64,000 bases of DNA from Woronichinia naegeliana WA131 (GTDB taxonomy: Bacteria; Cyanobacteriota; Cyanobacteriia; Cyanobacteriales; Microcystaceae). Made by a program: the position numbers and the translations under genes. The first letter of the stretch is position 1, and the number at the start of each line of letters is the position of its first letter. Shown here piece after piece: positions 17,615 through 26,829 of the stretch. The notes under the pieces were generated by a model. That model saw nothing but the letters and a program-made list of their open reading frames with translations. It was not told the DNA's origin and ran no database searches. The DNA lies in contig CP073041.1 in the NCBI GenBank assembly GCA_025370055.1, positions 3,410,001-3,474,000 of the forward strand, read 5' to 3'.

Positions 17615-19062
17615 CATCCGTGTCAACTTAAAGGAATGGGTTCCCAAATTTGTTGATTGAGAGCGGCCTTTTCTCGATGTCGCTTTCTCTCAGCTTTGAC
17701 CAAACCAAATAACTTAGCACGTTCAGCCAGATAGGTTACTGTATCAGGCTTTTCTCCTCTAGCAATAGCCTTCGCTACATAGTATAGACTCCGAAACACC
17801 ATCTCTACTGAGATTTTTTCTTTCGGTTGATTTAGAGCAATCGCCACTTCCCCTACCAATTGATTTAAGACCGTATAGAAAATCAAAGTGCAAATAATCT
17901 GGATTTGGACACCATTCTTATTCCCTACCCATAAATAGGCTAGTCCTAAAAGTCTTTTCGTTAATAAAAAGGCTTCTTCGATTGTCCATCGTCTTCGATA
18001 TAAATCACAGACCTCTTCGGCGGACAGTTGTTCGGGAGACAACACATTTGTTAAATACTGATACCAGATTGTTCCCCATAATACTGAGACTAATCTCACC
18101 GGATGCTTGCAAGGATTAGAACGGTAATTTCCCATAATGATAATCTCATCTCTGTAATGACTACCTTGAGACAATACTTGTTTGGTTTTGTAAGATGTAC
18201 CCGCTCTAAATCTGGTTAGAAAAAACTTTTTAGCTTCTGTTAACAAATCAAACCACACAAAGCTAAAAAATCCCATATCTACGAGAATTAAACCATTTTC
18301 TGGTAATTTAGCTGCCAATTCTTCACACCATATTTTATCATTTGATTTATCATTTTCTGTGTACCATAAAGTAACGGGTCTTTGGGTAAAGGCTTCCACT
18401 ACCATCATTATTTTACCCCCCAATTTACTCTTTTCTTCTTTACTTATTTTCATATTTTTCCTTATCTGCTCTAGCGTTTAGCCATCTGCTATCCACACTG
18501 CACTAAACTTTTCTCTTATTTTTTCCCATTTTTCTCCTACTTGGAGCTTCTTCCCTTTTTCGGCTGCTTTTTCTAACACTCCTTTTAGTAATATTGCAAA
18601 TATTTCGGCTGGCACATTCATCATTCTTTTTGATACTGCCTGTTTGCTTACTTTTAATGATGCTACCCATAGCAATCCCTCTTCCTCTAACAGTCTTACC
18701 GCTTCACTTATACCCGCTATTTGACGATACACTATACTTAACACTAATGCCACCATTACTGGTAAATTTAGCACCCTATCTCTCATCATTTTCTCATGAG
18801 TTCCCTGTAAATATTTTAATGGTGTAAACATTGTGGGTTCTAGTAATTCAAACAACTCTTTTGTTATTTCAGGGATTTCTACCCCTGGCTGATTTGTCTT
18901 ACGACGTAAGTCTGGGTTTCCTTTTCTCCGAGGATGTTGTCTTGCCATTTGTTTTTTGCTCACTTTTTTATATACTAACCTTTTTTTCAGCCTACTCTTA
19001 CTTCCGCCTGCTTTTAGGCTAATCTTTTGTGAGTAGGCATTTTGGCTTAAGTTGACACCAAT
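17615..19062 (-). mobile_element. IS4-family element, copy B (1448 bp)
   Basis: It is the same length as copy A at 22885-24332 and nearly identical, in inverted orientation. Terminal repeats are catccgtgtcaacttaa and its partner ttaagttgacaccaat. Flanks read agcatctcac and ggcatctcac, a 10-base target duplication with one mismatch (9 bases perfect). It is inserted just inside the left end of the surrounding ISKra4-family element. Confidence 0.95.
17623..18963 (-). pseudogene. IS4 transposase, copy B, with one nonsense mutation
   Basis: The gene matches the intact 446-residue transposase of copy A but codon 162 is TAA (18480-18478) where copy A has TCA, splitting the product into 161 and ~276 residues. 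All catalytic motifs (YRRRWTIEEAF for the DDE glutamate) are otherwise kept. With copy A intact 5 kb away, this element could still be moved in trans because its ends are unchanged. Confidence 0.95.
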
Positions 19063-19207
19063 GGCATCTCACTTATGCCATAAGTATTAATACTTATGGG
19101 CAGAAAAATAAGACTTTGAACTTTATCGAACTTTATCAAAAAAAGAAATGAGAGTATAATAGTCGAGACCCACTTTCCAAAATCTATCCCAATTGAGGAA
19201 CAATCTC

Positions 19208-20273
19208 ATGTTATCAGTGTTATCAGAAAATGAAAAAAGGATTCAAGAGTTATGTCAAGAGTTGGGAGAATGTCTCTATCAACAATCTCAAGTTAAAACA
19301 TTTAATAATTTGGGCGAAATAGAGGAGACTGTCAGAGACTTAATGATTCAGTATGTCAACCCAGAAATAGGTATTTTTTTGTCAAAACAAGTACCGAGGA
19401 AACCACAGGTCGGATACGAACAGTAAAAAGTATTTTGGGGGAATTGCCCATTACAGAAAAACAAGCGAAGAAATTAGAACTAAAGCCTCGAACTCAGATG
19501 AGTCCAATGTTAGAGAAGAACTGTTTGCTACTGAGTGGCGATGAGTCTTATGAAAAAGCAGCTAAGAAAATCCAATCATTGACGGGAATTGCTGTTTCTC
19601 ACAGTACGCAACAACGCCTTGTACATCGCTATCATTTTGAAGAATTACCCTCTAACACAGAAGTCGAAGAAATTAGCATAGATGGTGGGAAGGTACGACT
19701 CAGAACTCCCAAGGGAGAACCCTTAATTTGGCGTGATTATAAAGGAGTCAGTTTCATCAATTGGGGGTAGCTGCCTTTTTTCAAGATAACTCGGCTTTAT
19801 TAGATTTGGTTAATTCTCAAATTTTGGCTAAGCCTTTAATTTGTTTGGAAGATGGACATGATGGTATCTGGAACTTATTTCGTGAGATAGGACAGAAACA
19901 TGAGCGAATTGAAATTTTGGACTGGTATCACTTAATTGAAAACCTCTATAAAGTTGGGGGGTCATTCCAGCGAATTGAGGAGGTCAAGTCTTTTCTTTGG
20001 ACGGGTGAAGTGGATGCCGCTATCTCCTGTTTTGAGGGATGGTCAGAGCCTCAAGCTGAGAATTTTATCATTTATTTAAACAAGCATAAACATCGGATTG
20101 TCAATTATGGTTATTTGCAGGCAGAGGGCATTTCCATTGGCTCTGGCTCTGTCGAATCTCAAGTTAAACAAATTGGTCATCGTCTTAAAATTACTGGTGC
20201 GAGTTGGAATTCTGACAATGTACCACAAGTCCTTCGTCATCGCTGTTCCTATTTAAATGATTACCTTTTTTGA
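19208..20273 (+). pseudogene. ISKra4-family transposase with two frameshifts
   Basis: Three consecutive frames make one protein. Frame 1 gives MLSVLSENEKRIQELCQELG to FLSK (near 19380); frame 2 gives KTSTEETTGRIRTVKSIL to IWRDYKGVSF (near 19757); frame 3 gives GVAAFFQDNSALLDLV to LNDYLF. DDE-type motifs are EISIDGGKVRLRT, LEDGHDGIWN and DWYHLIENL, and the terminal GSGSVESQVKQIGHRLKITG is the ISKra4 signature. The first shift lies in a T7 run; the second near aattggggg. The protein shares little with the ISKra4 copies at 31 and 56 kb. Confidence 0.88.
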
Positions 20274-20672
20274 CTCTTTCATTTACCTCGTTAAGTATTT
20301 CTACTTATTGCAAAGGTGAGATGCTCCCTCAGGAAAATCTAGTGGCTGCAACGGCAGTATTCGCAGGATTAGTGATGGAACCTGAAACGATTAAAACAAT
20401 TTTAAGGAGTGACATTATGAAAGAATCAGCTTTCTATCAGGACATTCTTCAGGAAGGTCGTCAGGAAGGTCGTCAGGAAGGTCGTCAGGAAGGTCTTCTT
20501 GAGGGCAAGCTTAAAACAATCCCTCTACTTAAAAAATTAGGATTGACGATCGCAGAAATTGCTGAAGAATTAGAGATTGATATTGCTTTAGTCAATCAGT
20601 TTGTGGCTAATCAGAATAATTAAAAAATTAGATAACTATTGATCGGCGATCGCTTTTTATCATCGGGTAAGG

Positions 20673-20713
20673 GGCGATCGCATTCTCTAAATTTGAGAGG
20701 GCGATCGCTTTTT
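20673..20713. repeat. HIP1-tipped hairpin repeat, copy 1
   Basis: ggcgatcgcattctctaaa and tttgagagggcgatcgctt: a ctctaaa/tttgagag hairpin between two GCGATCGC sites. A perfect second copy lies at 21474-21515 in the same orientation; together they bracket the VapBC operon. Confidence 0.9.
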
Positions 20714-20738
20714 GGCGTTAGAAACAGGATTGATTATT

Positions 20739-21155
20739 TTATTCAGGCATAACAACAGGAATAATCTGATTTGTATATTGACGATAAATTCTAAAATCAC
20801 TATCTAAAGTAAAAACACTACTTCCTCTAATTAATTCACTCATTCTCACTAAGCAAGCATCGGCTAAAGACATAGGAACAGCTTGATATTGTTTCATTAA
20901 GAGCTTAATTGCTGTTACGTCTTCATTTAAATGAAAAGGTATTTTAACGACTTCTAATTCCAACAAAGATAAAATAGCATTTTCTCCCCCATAAACATTC
21001 TGTAATAAAAAACAAGACTCAGCAACAACGGCTTCACAGGTAAACAAAGGAGGATGTAACTTTTTCCATTGTTCTACTGTCCATTGATGAAAATCATCAC
21101 TTTTATCAACAAAAGCGACCAAGGTCGAGGTATCTATAATGATTGCTGATTTCAT
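20739..21155 (-). CDS. vapC: PIN-domain toxin (VapC-like)
   Basis: 138 residues with the PIN metal-binding acidic residues in order: IIIDTSTLVAF (Asp8), VAESCFLL (Glu), LADACLVRMSE (Asp) and FTLDSDFRIY (Asp). PIN toxins are Mg-dependent ribonucleases, many cutting tRNA or rRNA. The upstream gene ends on the same base as this one starts, so the two are translated as a coupled pair. The C-terminal NQIIPVVMPE is typical of this subgroup. Confidence 0.9.
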   Translation of the reverse strand: MKSAIIIDTSTLVAFVDKSDDFHQWTVEQWKKLHPPLFTCEAVVAESCFLLQNVYGGENAILSLLELEVVKIPFHLNEDVTAIKLLMKQYQAVPMSLADACLVRMSELIRGSSVFTLDSDFRIYRQYTNQIIPVVMPE

Positions 21156-21403
21156 TATCTCCCAAATCTCTGAAGATATTTTTTATTAGTAGATAAATCA
21201 CCTATCTTACTTTCGACAGAACCTGCCCATTCTTTCGCTAAGTCATAGGCAGAAACTTCTTGGTGATCTTGCAATTTATTTTGTGTGCTATCCATAAATT
21301 CCACAGAATTTACGATGCTCTGTTGTTGTTCAGGGGTTAGATTTCTGAATTTATCTAACAAGTTATTTTCTTCAATTACAGGTTTGTTGATGGCTTGAGT
21401 CAT
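21155..21403 (-). CDS. Antitoxin partner of the PIN toxin
   Basis: 82 residues, mostly helical and charged, containing LLDKFRNLTPEQQQSIVNSV and WAGSVESKIGDLSTNKKYLQ. This form (PEQQ...EF in the middle, AKEWAGSVE at the end) is a recurrent cyanobacterial antitoxin upstream of PIN genes. It overlaps the toxin start by one base (stop/start overlap). The promoter should lie between 21404 and 21473, just inside the flanking HIP1 repeat. Confidence 0.8.
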   Translation of the reverse strand: MTQAINKPVIEENNLLDKFRNLTPEQQQSIVNSVEFMDSTQNKLQDHQEVSAYDLAKEWAGSVESKIGDLSTNKKYLQRFGR

Positions 21404-21473
21404 AAGTTCGCTGAAATATTAGATGAGCTTGGTGAAGATCGTATCATATTTTTCTGTTTTCTGTAATCCATTT

Positions 21474-21515
21474 GGCGATCGCATTCTCTAAATTTGAGAG
21501 GGCGATCGCTTTTTT
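21474..21515. repeat. HIP1-tipped hairpin repeat, copy 2
   Basis: Perfect second copy of the unit at 20673-20713, same orientation, upstream of the VapBC operon. A single GCGATCGC follows at 21532-21539. The stretch to 21605 shows nothing else recognisable. Confidence 0.9.
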
Positions 21516-21605
21516 CTTAACTCAGGAAGAGGCGATCGCTTCATGTGAGGTGTTGATGCTTGTCCAAACCCACTTTTCTTTTGCCTGCCCATAACCTTCC
21601 AAGTT

Positions 21606-21766
21606 TTGTTAACAAAACTTTACCTGAAACTTGAGCTACCTCAAGAAAGAAATCAGAGCCGGATGTCAGAATGCGGTTATGGGGTTGAATACCTATTCCC
21701 CCCTCTCAGTATCAGGATTAATAAGGATTAAGGAATTTTCAGGATTAGATTTTAGTCAGCCAACCC
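21606..21766. repeat. 150-bp direct repeat, copy 2
   Basis: Second copy of the block at 16782-16935, ending shortly before the FG-GAP gene. A C-rich tandem (ccatccccccatcc units, about 21790-21820) follows and separates it from the start codon. Confidence 0.75.
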
Positions 21767-22884
21767 AACCAATTCCCTTAAACCTTCCCGTCTCCCCATC
21801 CCCCCATCCCCCCATCCCCCCAAATTATGAACCTCTCTCTCAGCCTTGTTTACGACCAGTTGAACGCCGTTGCCCAGTCCCCCGACTATTGGACAATTCT
21901 CAACACAGCTTTCGGCATTAACTACAACACCACCCTTGCCGCCACGCTCCAACAACAGTGGCAAACAGGAGACTTTAGCGCGTTACCGCCCATTCAAATT
22001 CTCAGCAGTGAGGTTTTAGGCAATGCCAGTGGAGCCTATGCCGCTAGTAATAACACCATTTACCTGGCCGATAGCTTTGTTGCCACTGCCACCCCAGAAG
22101 CATTGAGCGCGGTCATCCTCGAAGAAATTGGGCATTTTGTGGATGCTCAGATTAATACCGTTGACACCCAGGGCGATGAAGGAGAATTATTTTCGGATTT
22201 GGTGCGCGGCATTACTCCCACGGCGACGGAGTTAAATCGCCTGCAAACGGAAAATGACCAGGCAATGATTACCATTGATGGGCAACAGGTGGCGATCGAG
22301 ATGGCCACGAACGTTTTTACTGAGAAAACAGGCACGGCTAACCCCTTTAATGGCGTTAATGTCGGAGGAAACGCCGCCCCCTTCTTACAAGATATTGATG
22401 GCGATCGCGACCTGGATTTGATCGTTGGCAGGGCTGACGGCACTCTCAGTTACTACAAGAACACGAGTACTGCTACCGCGCCTGTCTATACCGCCCAAAC
22501 AGGTACGGCTAACCCCTTTAATGGCATTGACTCTGGGAATAACAGCACACCCACCTTAGCAAAGGTTGATCAGGATGTCTTGTTTGATTTGGTGGTTGGT
22601 AACAATGGCGGTACCTTATCCATCTACAAAAACACAACTCCTAATATTGCCAACCCCGTCTATACCTTGCAATCAAGCTGGATTAACGTTGATGTTGGGA
22701 CTTACAGCACCCCCACTGTAGTGAATGTTAATGGTGATGGCTTTAATGATGTCGTCTCCGGTGAAAGTGGCGGCGTTATTAACTACTATAAGTACACAGG
22801 CTCACTAACTGTGCCTGCCTACACCGCCCAAACCGGCACGGCTAACCCCTTCAATAGCATTAATCTCGGAGCCTCGATTCTTAC

Positions 22885-24332
22885 ATTGGTGTCAACTTAA
22901 GCCAAAATGCCTACTCACAAAAGATTAGCCTAAAAGCAGGCGGAAGTAAGAGTAGGCTGAAAAAAAGGTTAGTATATAAAAAAGTGAGCAAAAAACAAAT
23001 GGCAAGACAACATCCTCGGAGAAAAGGAAACCCAGACTTACGTCGTAAGACAAATCAGCCAGGGGTAGAAATCCCTGAAATAACAAAAGAGTTGTTTGAA
23101 TTACTAGAACCCACAATGTTTACACCATTAAAATATTTACAGGGAACTCATGAGAAAATGATGAGAGATAGGGTATTAAATTTACCAGTAATGGTGGCAT
23201 TAGTGTTAAGTATAGTGTATCGTCAAATAGCGGGTATAAGTGAAGCGGTAAGACTGTTAGAGGAAGAGGGATTGCTATGGGTAGCATCATTAAAAGTAAG
23301 CAAACAGGCAGTATCAAAAAGAATGATGAATGTGCCAGCCGAAATATTTGCAATATTACTAAAAGGAGTGTTAGAAAAAGCAGCCGAAAAAGGGAAGAAG
23401 CTCCAAGTAGGAGAAAAATGGGAAAAAATAAGAGAAAAGTTTAGTGCAGTGTGGATAGCAGATGGCTCAACGCTAGAGCAGATAAGGAAAAATATGAAAA
23501 TAAGTAAAGAAGAAAAGAGTAAATTGGGGGGTAAAATAATGATGGTAGTGGAAGCCTTTACCCAAAGACCCGTTACTTTATGGTACACAGAAAATGATAA
23601 ATCAAATGATAAAATATGGTGTGAAGAATTGGCAGCTAAATTACCAGAAAATGGTTTAATTCTTGTAGATATGGGATTTTTTAGCTTTGTGTGGTTTGAT
23701 TTGTTAACAGAAGCTAAAAAGTTTTTTCTAACCAGATTTAGAGCGGGTACATCTTACAAAACCAAACAAGTATTGTCTCAAGGTAGTCATTACAGAGATG
23801 AGATTATCATTATGGGAAATTACCGTTCTAATCCTTGCAAGCATCCGGTGAGATTAGTCTCAGTATTATGGGGAACAATCTGGTATCAGTATTTAACAAA
23901 TGTGTTGTCTCCCGAACAACTGTCCGCCGAAGAGGTCTGTGATTTATATCGAAGACGATGGACAATCGAAGAAGCCTTTTTATTAACGAAAAGACTTTTA
24001 GGACTAGCCTATTTATGGGTAGGGAATAAGAATGGTGTCCAAATCCAGATTATTTGCACTTTGATTTTCTATACGGTCTTAAATCAATTGGTAGGGGAAG
24101 TGGCGATTGCTCTAAATCAACCGAAAGAAAAAATCTCAGTAGAGATGGTGTTTCGGAGTCTATACTATGTAGCGAAGGCTATTGCTAGAGGAGAAAAGCC
24201 TGATACAGTAACCTATCTGGCTGAACGTGCTAAGTTATTTGGTTTGGTCAAAGCTGAGAGAAAGCGACATCGAGAAAAGGCCGCTCTCAATCAACAAATT
24301 TGGGAACCCATTCCTTTAAGTTGACACGGATG
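22885..24332 (+). mobile_element. IS4-family element, copy A (1448 bp)
   Basis: Terminal repeats attggtgtcaacttaa and ttaaagttgacacggatg-like right end (read inverted) enclose one gene. The 10-base target duplication cgattcttac is perfect (22875-22884 and 24333-24342). It interrupts the FG-GAP gene. Both the perfect duplication and the intact transposase indicate a recent, potentially active copy. Confidence 0.97.
22984..24324 (+). CDS. IS4-family transposase, intact
   Basis: 446 residues. The DDE residues lie in AVWIADGSTLEQIRKN (first Asp), ILVDMGFFSFVWFD (second Asp) and CDLYRRRWTIEEAFLL (YREK-type motif with the catalytic Glu). The N-terminal region is rich in basic residues, as expected for end binding. 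The reading frame is complete; copy B on the other strand carries a nonsense mutation. This is the probable source of activity for both copies. Confidence 0.95.
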   Translation: MSKKQMARQHPRRKGNPDLRRKTNQPGVEIPEITKELFELLEPTMFTPLKYLQGTHEKMMRDRVLNLPVMVALVLSIVYRQIAGISEAVRLLEEEGLLWVASLKVSKQAVSKRMMNVPAEIFAILLKGVLEKAAEKGKKLQVGEKWEKIREKFSAVWIADGSTLEQIRKNMKISKEEKSKLGGKIMMVVEAFTQRPVTLWYTENDKSNDKIWCEELAAKLPENGLILVDMGFFSFVWFDLLTEAKKFFLTRFRAGTSYKTKQVLSQGSHYRDEIIIMGNYRSNPCKHPVRLVSVLWGTIWYQYLTNVLSPEQLSAEEVCDLYRRRWTIEEAFLLTKRLLGLAYLWVGNKNGVQIQIICTLIFYTVLNQLVGEVAIALNQPKEKISVEMVFRSLYYVAKAIARGEKPDTVTYLAERAKLFGLVKAERKRHREKAALNQQIWEPIPLS

Positions 24333-25792
24333 CGATTCTTACCGCCCCCACCCTAATAGATTTCGATCTCGATGGCGACTTGGATTTGATTGTTGGTTCA
24401 TCCGATGGTCTTATCTACTACTACAAGAACACGGGCACTAAAACCGCGCCTGTCTATACCGTCCAAACAGGAACGGCTAACCCCTTCAATGGTATTAATA
24501 TAGGGACTAACAGCATCCCCACTGTACAGGATGTTGATGGTGATGGCGACCTTGATTTGGTTGTTGGTACAAGTACCGGCACTATCCGTTACTTTATGAG
24601 TGGCCCTAACACAGCCCCCACCATCACCAGTGGCGCAACAGCCAACTTTGCTGAAAATGGCACAGGCACTGCCTACACCGTCACCGCAACCGATCCTGAT
24701 GCCGGAACCACTCTTACCTACAGCATTAGTGGTACAGACGCGGCTCTGTTTAACATCAACAGCAGTACAGGCGCGGTCACTTTCAAAACAGCACCCAACT
24801 TTGAAGCCCCTACCGACAGTGGCGCGAATAAAGTCTATGACCTCACCGTAACTGCCAGCGATGGTTCCCTCAGCAGCACTCCCAAAGCTGTAGCCATCAC
24901 TGTCACCAACGTCAACGAAGCCCCCACCAACCTCACCCTACAAAATCAAGTTACCAGCCTAGCGGAAAACACAAGTACTATCAGTCGAATCAAAGTCGCC
25001 GATATTACCGTTACCGATGACGGAGCAGGAACCAACACGCTCTATCTAACCGGAGCCGATGCTAGTTTCTTTGAAGCCGATGCGACAAGACTGTATCTCA
25101 AAGCCAATACCGCCCTCAACTACGAAGCGAAAACCAGTTACAACGTCACTGTTAACGTAGATGACACCAGCGTCGGCAACACTCCCGATCGCACAACGAA
25201 CTATACCCTCAATGTCACCAATCAGATAGAAGTAACCATTGCCCCAGGCACCACCCCCGTCGAAGGCGGAACCGTTGGCACTTATACCATCACCCTTGAT
25301 ACCCCCGCCCCTACAGGTGGTCTAGTCGTCAACTTCAATACCACTGGCAGTACCGACACCCTCAATACCGACTACACTCTCTCTGCTGGCAACAACATCA
25401 GCAACCTCACCGCCAACAGTTTAACCGTAGCCGCAGGGCAAACCACCGCCACCCTCAACCTCAACGCCCTGAGTGATGTCGTTAATGACCCTGGCGAAAC
25501 CGTCAAAATCAACCTCACCAGTGGCACAGGCTACAGCCTCGGTCAAAACAGTACCGCCCTTCTCAGCCCCGCAACCAACTACAGCGTCGGGAGTAGTCCC
25601 TATTCAGTAGCAGTGGGAGACTTTAACGGCGATGGCAAACTAGATCTCGCCACAGCCAACGCAAACGGCAACTCTGTATCAATTCTGTTGCGAAATAGTG
25701 CGAATACGGGCTTTGATGCCAAAACCGACTTCTCCGTTGGGCCTACTCCCCATTCAGTAGCAGTGGGAGACTTTAACGGTGATGGCAAACTA

Positions 25793-26002
25793 GGGCTTGC
25801 TGAATAAGTCTGCAAATCGAACCTAGATGCCACAGGGCGCGAAAAATGGTGACTTCAGAAATCAGTTTCCGATTTTAACCCACAATTTTCTAGCAAAGTG
25901 CATGGATTTTGAGCCTTCAAATGCCATAAGCTTGCACCTAATCGTGTTCAAAATGGCTGAAAAGCTTATCTGATAAAGGTTCTGCCTTTATTCGGCAAAC
26001 CC
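25793..26002. mobile_element. 210-bp MITE in the FG-GAP gene
   Basis: The ends gggcttgctgaataa and ttattcggcaaaccc are inverted repeats and the 6-base duplication aaacta flanks it (25787-25792, 26003-26008). There is no gene inside. The tip matches that of the IS5-like relic ending at 34659 (gggcttgctgaaaaa), so that transposase family probably mobilised it. Confidence 0.9.
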
Positions 26003-26443
26003 AAACTAGATCTCGCCACAGCCAACTACAGCAGTAATTTTGCATTAATACTCTTAAGAAATAGTACTAATACGGGCTTTGATGCCAAAACCGACTTCTC
26101 CGTTGGGCTTACTCCCTATTCAGTAGCAGTGGGAGACTTTAACAGCGATGGCAAACTCGACCTCGCTACAGCCAACTTCAGTTCTAGCACTGTATCAATT
26201 CTGTTGCGAAATAGTGCGAATACGGGCTTTGATGCCAAAACCGACTTCTCCGTTGGGTTTGGGCCCAATTCAGTAGCAGTGGGAGACTTTAACGGCGATG
26301 GCAAACTAGACCTCGCTACAGCCAACGAAAACGGCAACTCTGTATCAATTCTGTTGCGGAATAGCGCTAATACGGGCTTTGATGCCAAAACCGACTTCCC
26401 CGTTGGTTATTATCCCTATTCAGTAGCAGTGGGAGATTTCTAG

Positions 26444-26829
26444 ATGAATCATCAGCTTTATTTTTATCTTCACCTGGTTTGAAATAGCCACCCCCGTTAA
26501 ATAGCCTAGGGCTGTTTCATTTCTCAATGGCCGTCGTCCCCTCTCTTCTCATAGACACAAACCCCTGCAGAACTAGTTTCTTTTTGGCGATCGCTGTCCC
26601 TAGTCTTCTTGGAAAAATAGGGTCATCGCGGATTTCTCTCTAACAACATAAAAAATGCGATCATAGCTCTTAGTTCGTTTAAAAAATACAAAGAAAATTC
26701 ATAAAATATGAATGGGTAGAAGTAAGTGCGTATAAAAGTAAAAAGAGTTTACGCAATTACTTCACAAAACGGACTGAAGGCTTCGGGACTAAGTATGTAG
26801 TTAATTTTGCATGATCACTTAATAACCCC
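26444..26829. other. Non-coding stretch between FG-GAP relic and leuA
   Basis: A hairpin gaaatagcc...ggctgtttc at about 26481-26524 ends in gggctgtttcatttc, which looks like an IS terminus and may mark the deletion that removed the 3' end of the FG-GAP gene. The rest is AT-rich and shows no gene. Confidence 0.4.

Larger units (their letters stand above)
17602..20335 (+). mobile_element. ISKra4-family element (type 2) inserted in the Rpn-like gene
   Basis: The ends are inverted: gggagcatctcac at 17602 and gtgagatgctccc at 20317-20329, with aatctagtg duplicated at 17593-17601 and 20336-20344. The right end carries six more bases than the left, so the left edge may have been trimmed. The element contains its own broken transposase (19193-20273) and, 13 bases inside its left end, an IS4 element (17615-19062). 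Confidence 0.85.
17086..20623 (+). pseudogene. Rpn-like PD-(D/E)XK nuclease gene, split by an IS
   Basis: The 5' part (17086-17601) encodes MFDTLCKFLAESFSEDYATW..., a PD-(D/E)XK-type core with the strand HLEFQTEPDEKM; the 3' part (20345-20623) encodes LVMEPETIKTILRSDIMKES and a helical tail. Removing 17602-20335 and one copy of the duplicated aatctagtg joins GVRANLV to AATAVFAGLVMEP in frame. The family (Rpn/DUF4351-like, 'recombination-promoting nuclease/putative transposase') is abundant in cyanobacteria. The tail holds an in-frame 12-base tandem repeat (caggaaggtcgt, about four units, GRQE in protein). A truncated relative lies at 34660-34944. Confidence 0.85.
21827..26443 (+). pseudogene. 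Large extracellular FG-GAP/cadherin/Calx-beta protein, broken by an IS and a MITE
   Basis: The parts are 21827-22884, 24343-25792 and 26003-26443. The N-terminal ~160 residues contain AVILEEIGHFVDA, a degenerate HExxH-like motif found in front of many cyanobacterial repeat proteins. Then come FG-GAP/VCBS repeats (DIDGDRDLDLIVGRADGTLS), two cadherin-like domains (NTAPTITSGATANFAENGTG; NEAPTNLTLQN), a Calx-beta domain, and a second FG-GAP family with a 57-residue period (SVAVGDFNGDGKLDLATAN). Removing the IS4 and one duplication restores the frame (LGASILTAPTLIDFDLDG). The MITE adds a TAA after GKLGLAE. The last repeat stops at VAVGDF followed by TAG, so the 3' end is also lost. Probably a surface adhesin before decay. 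Confidence 0.85.
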
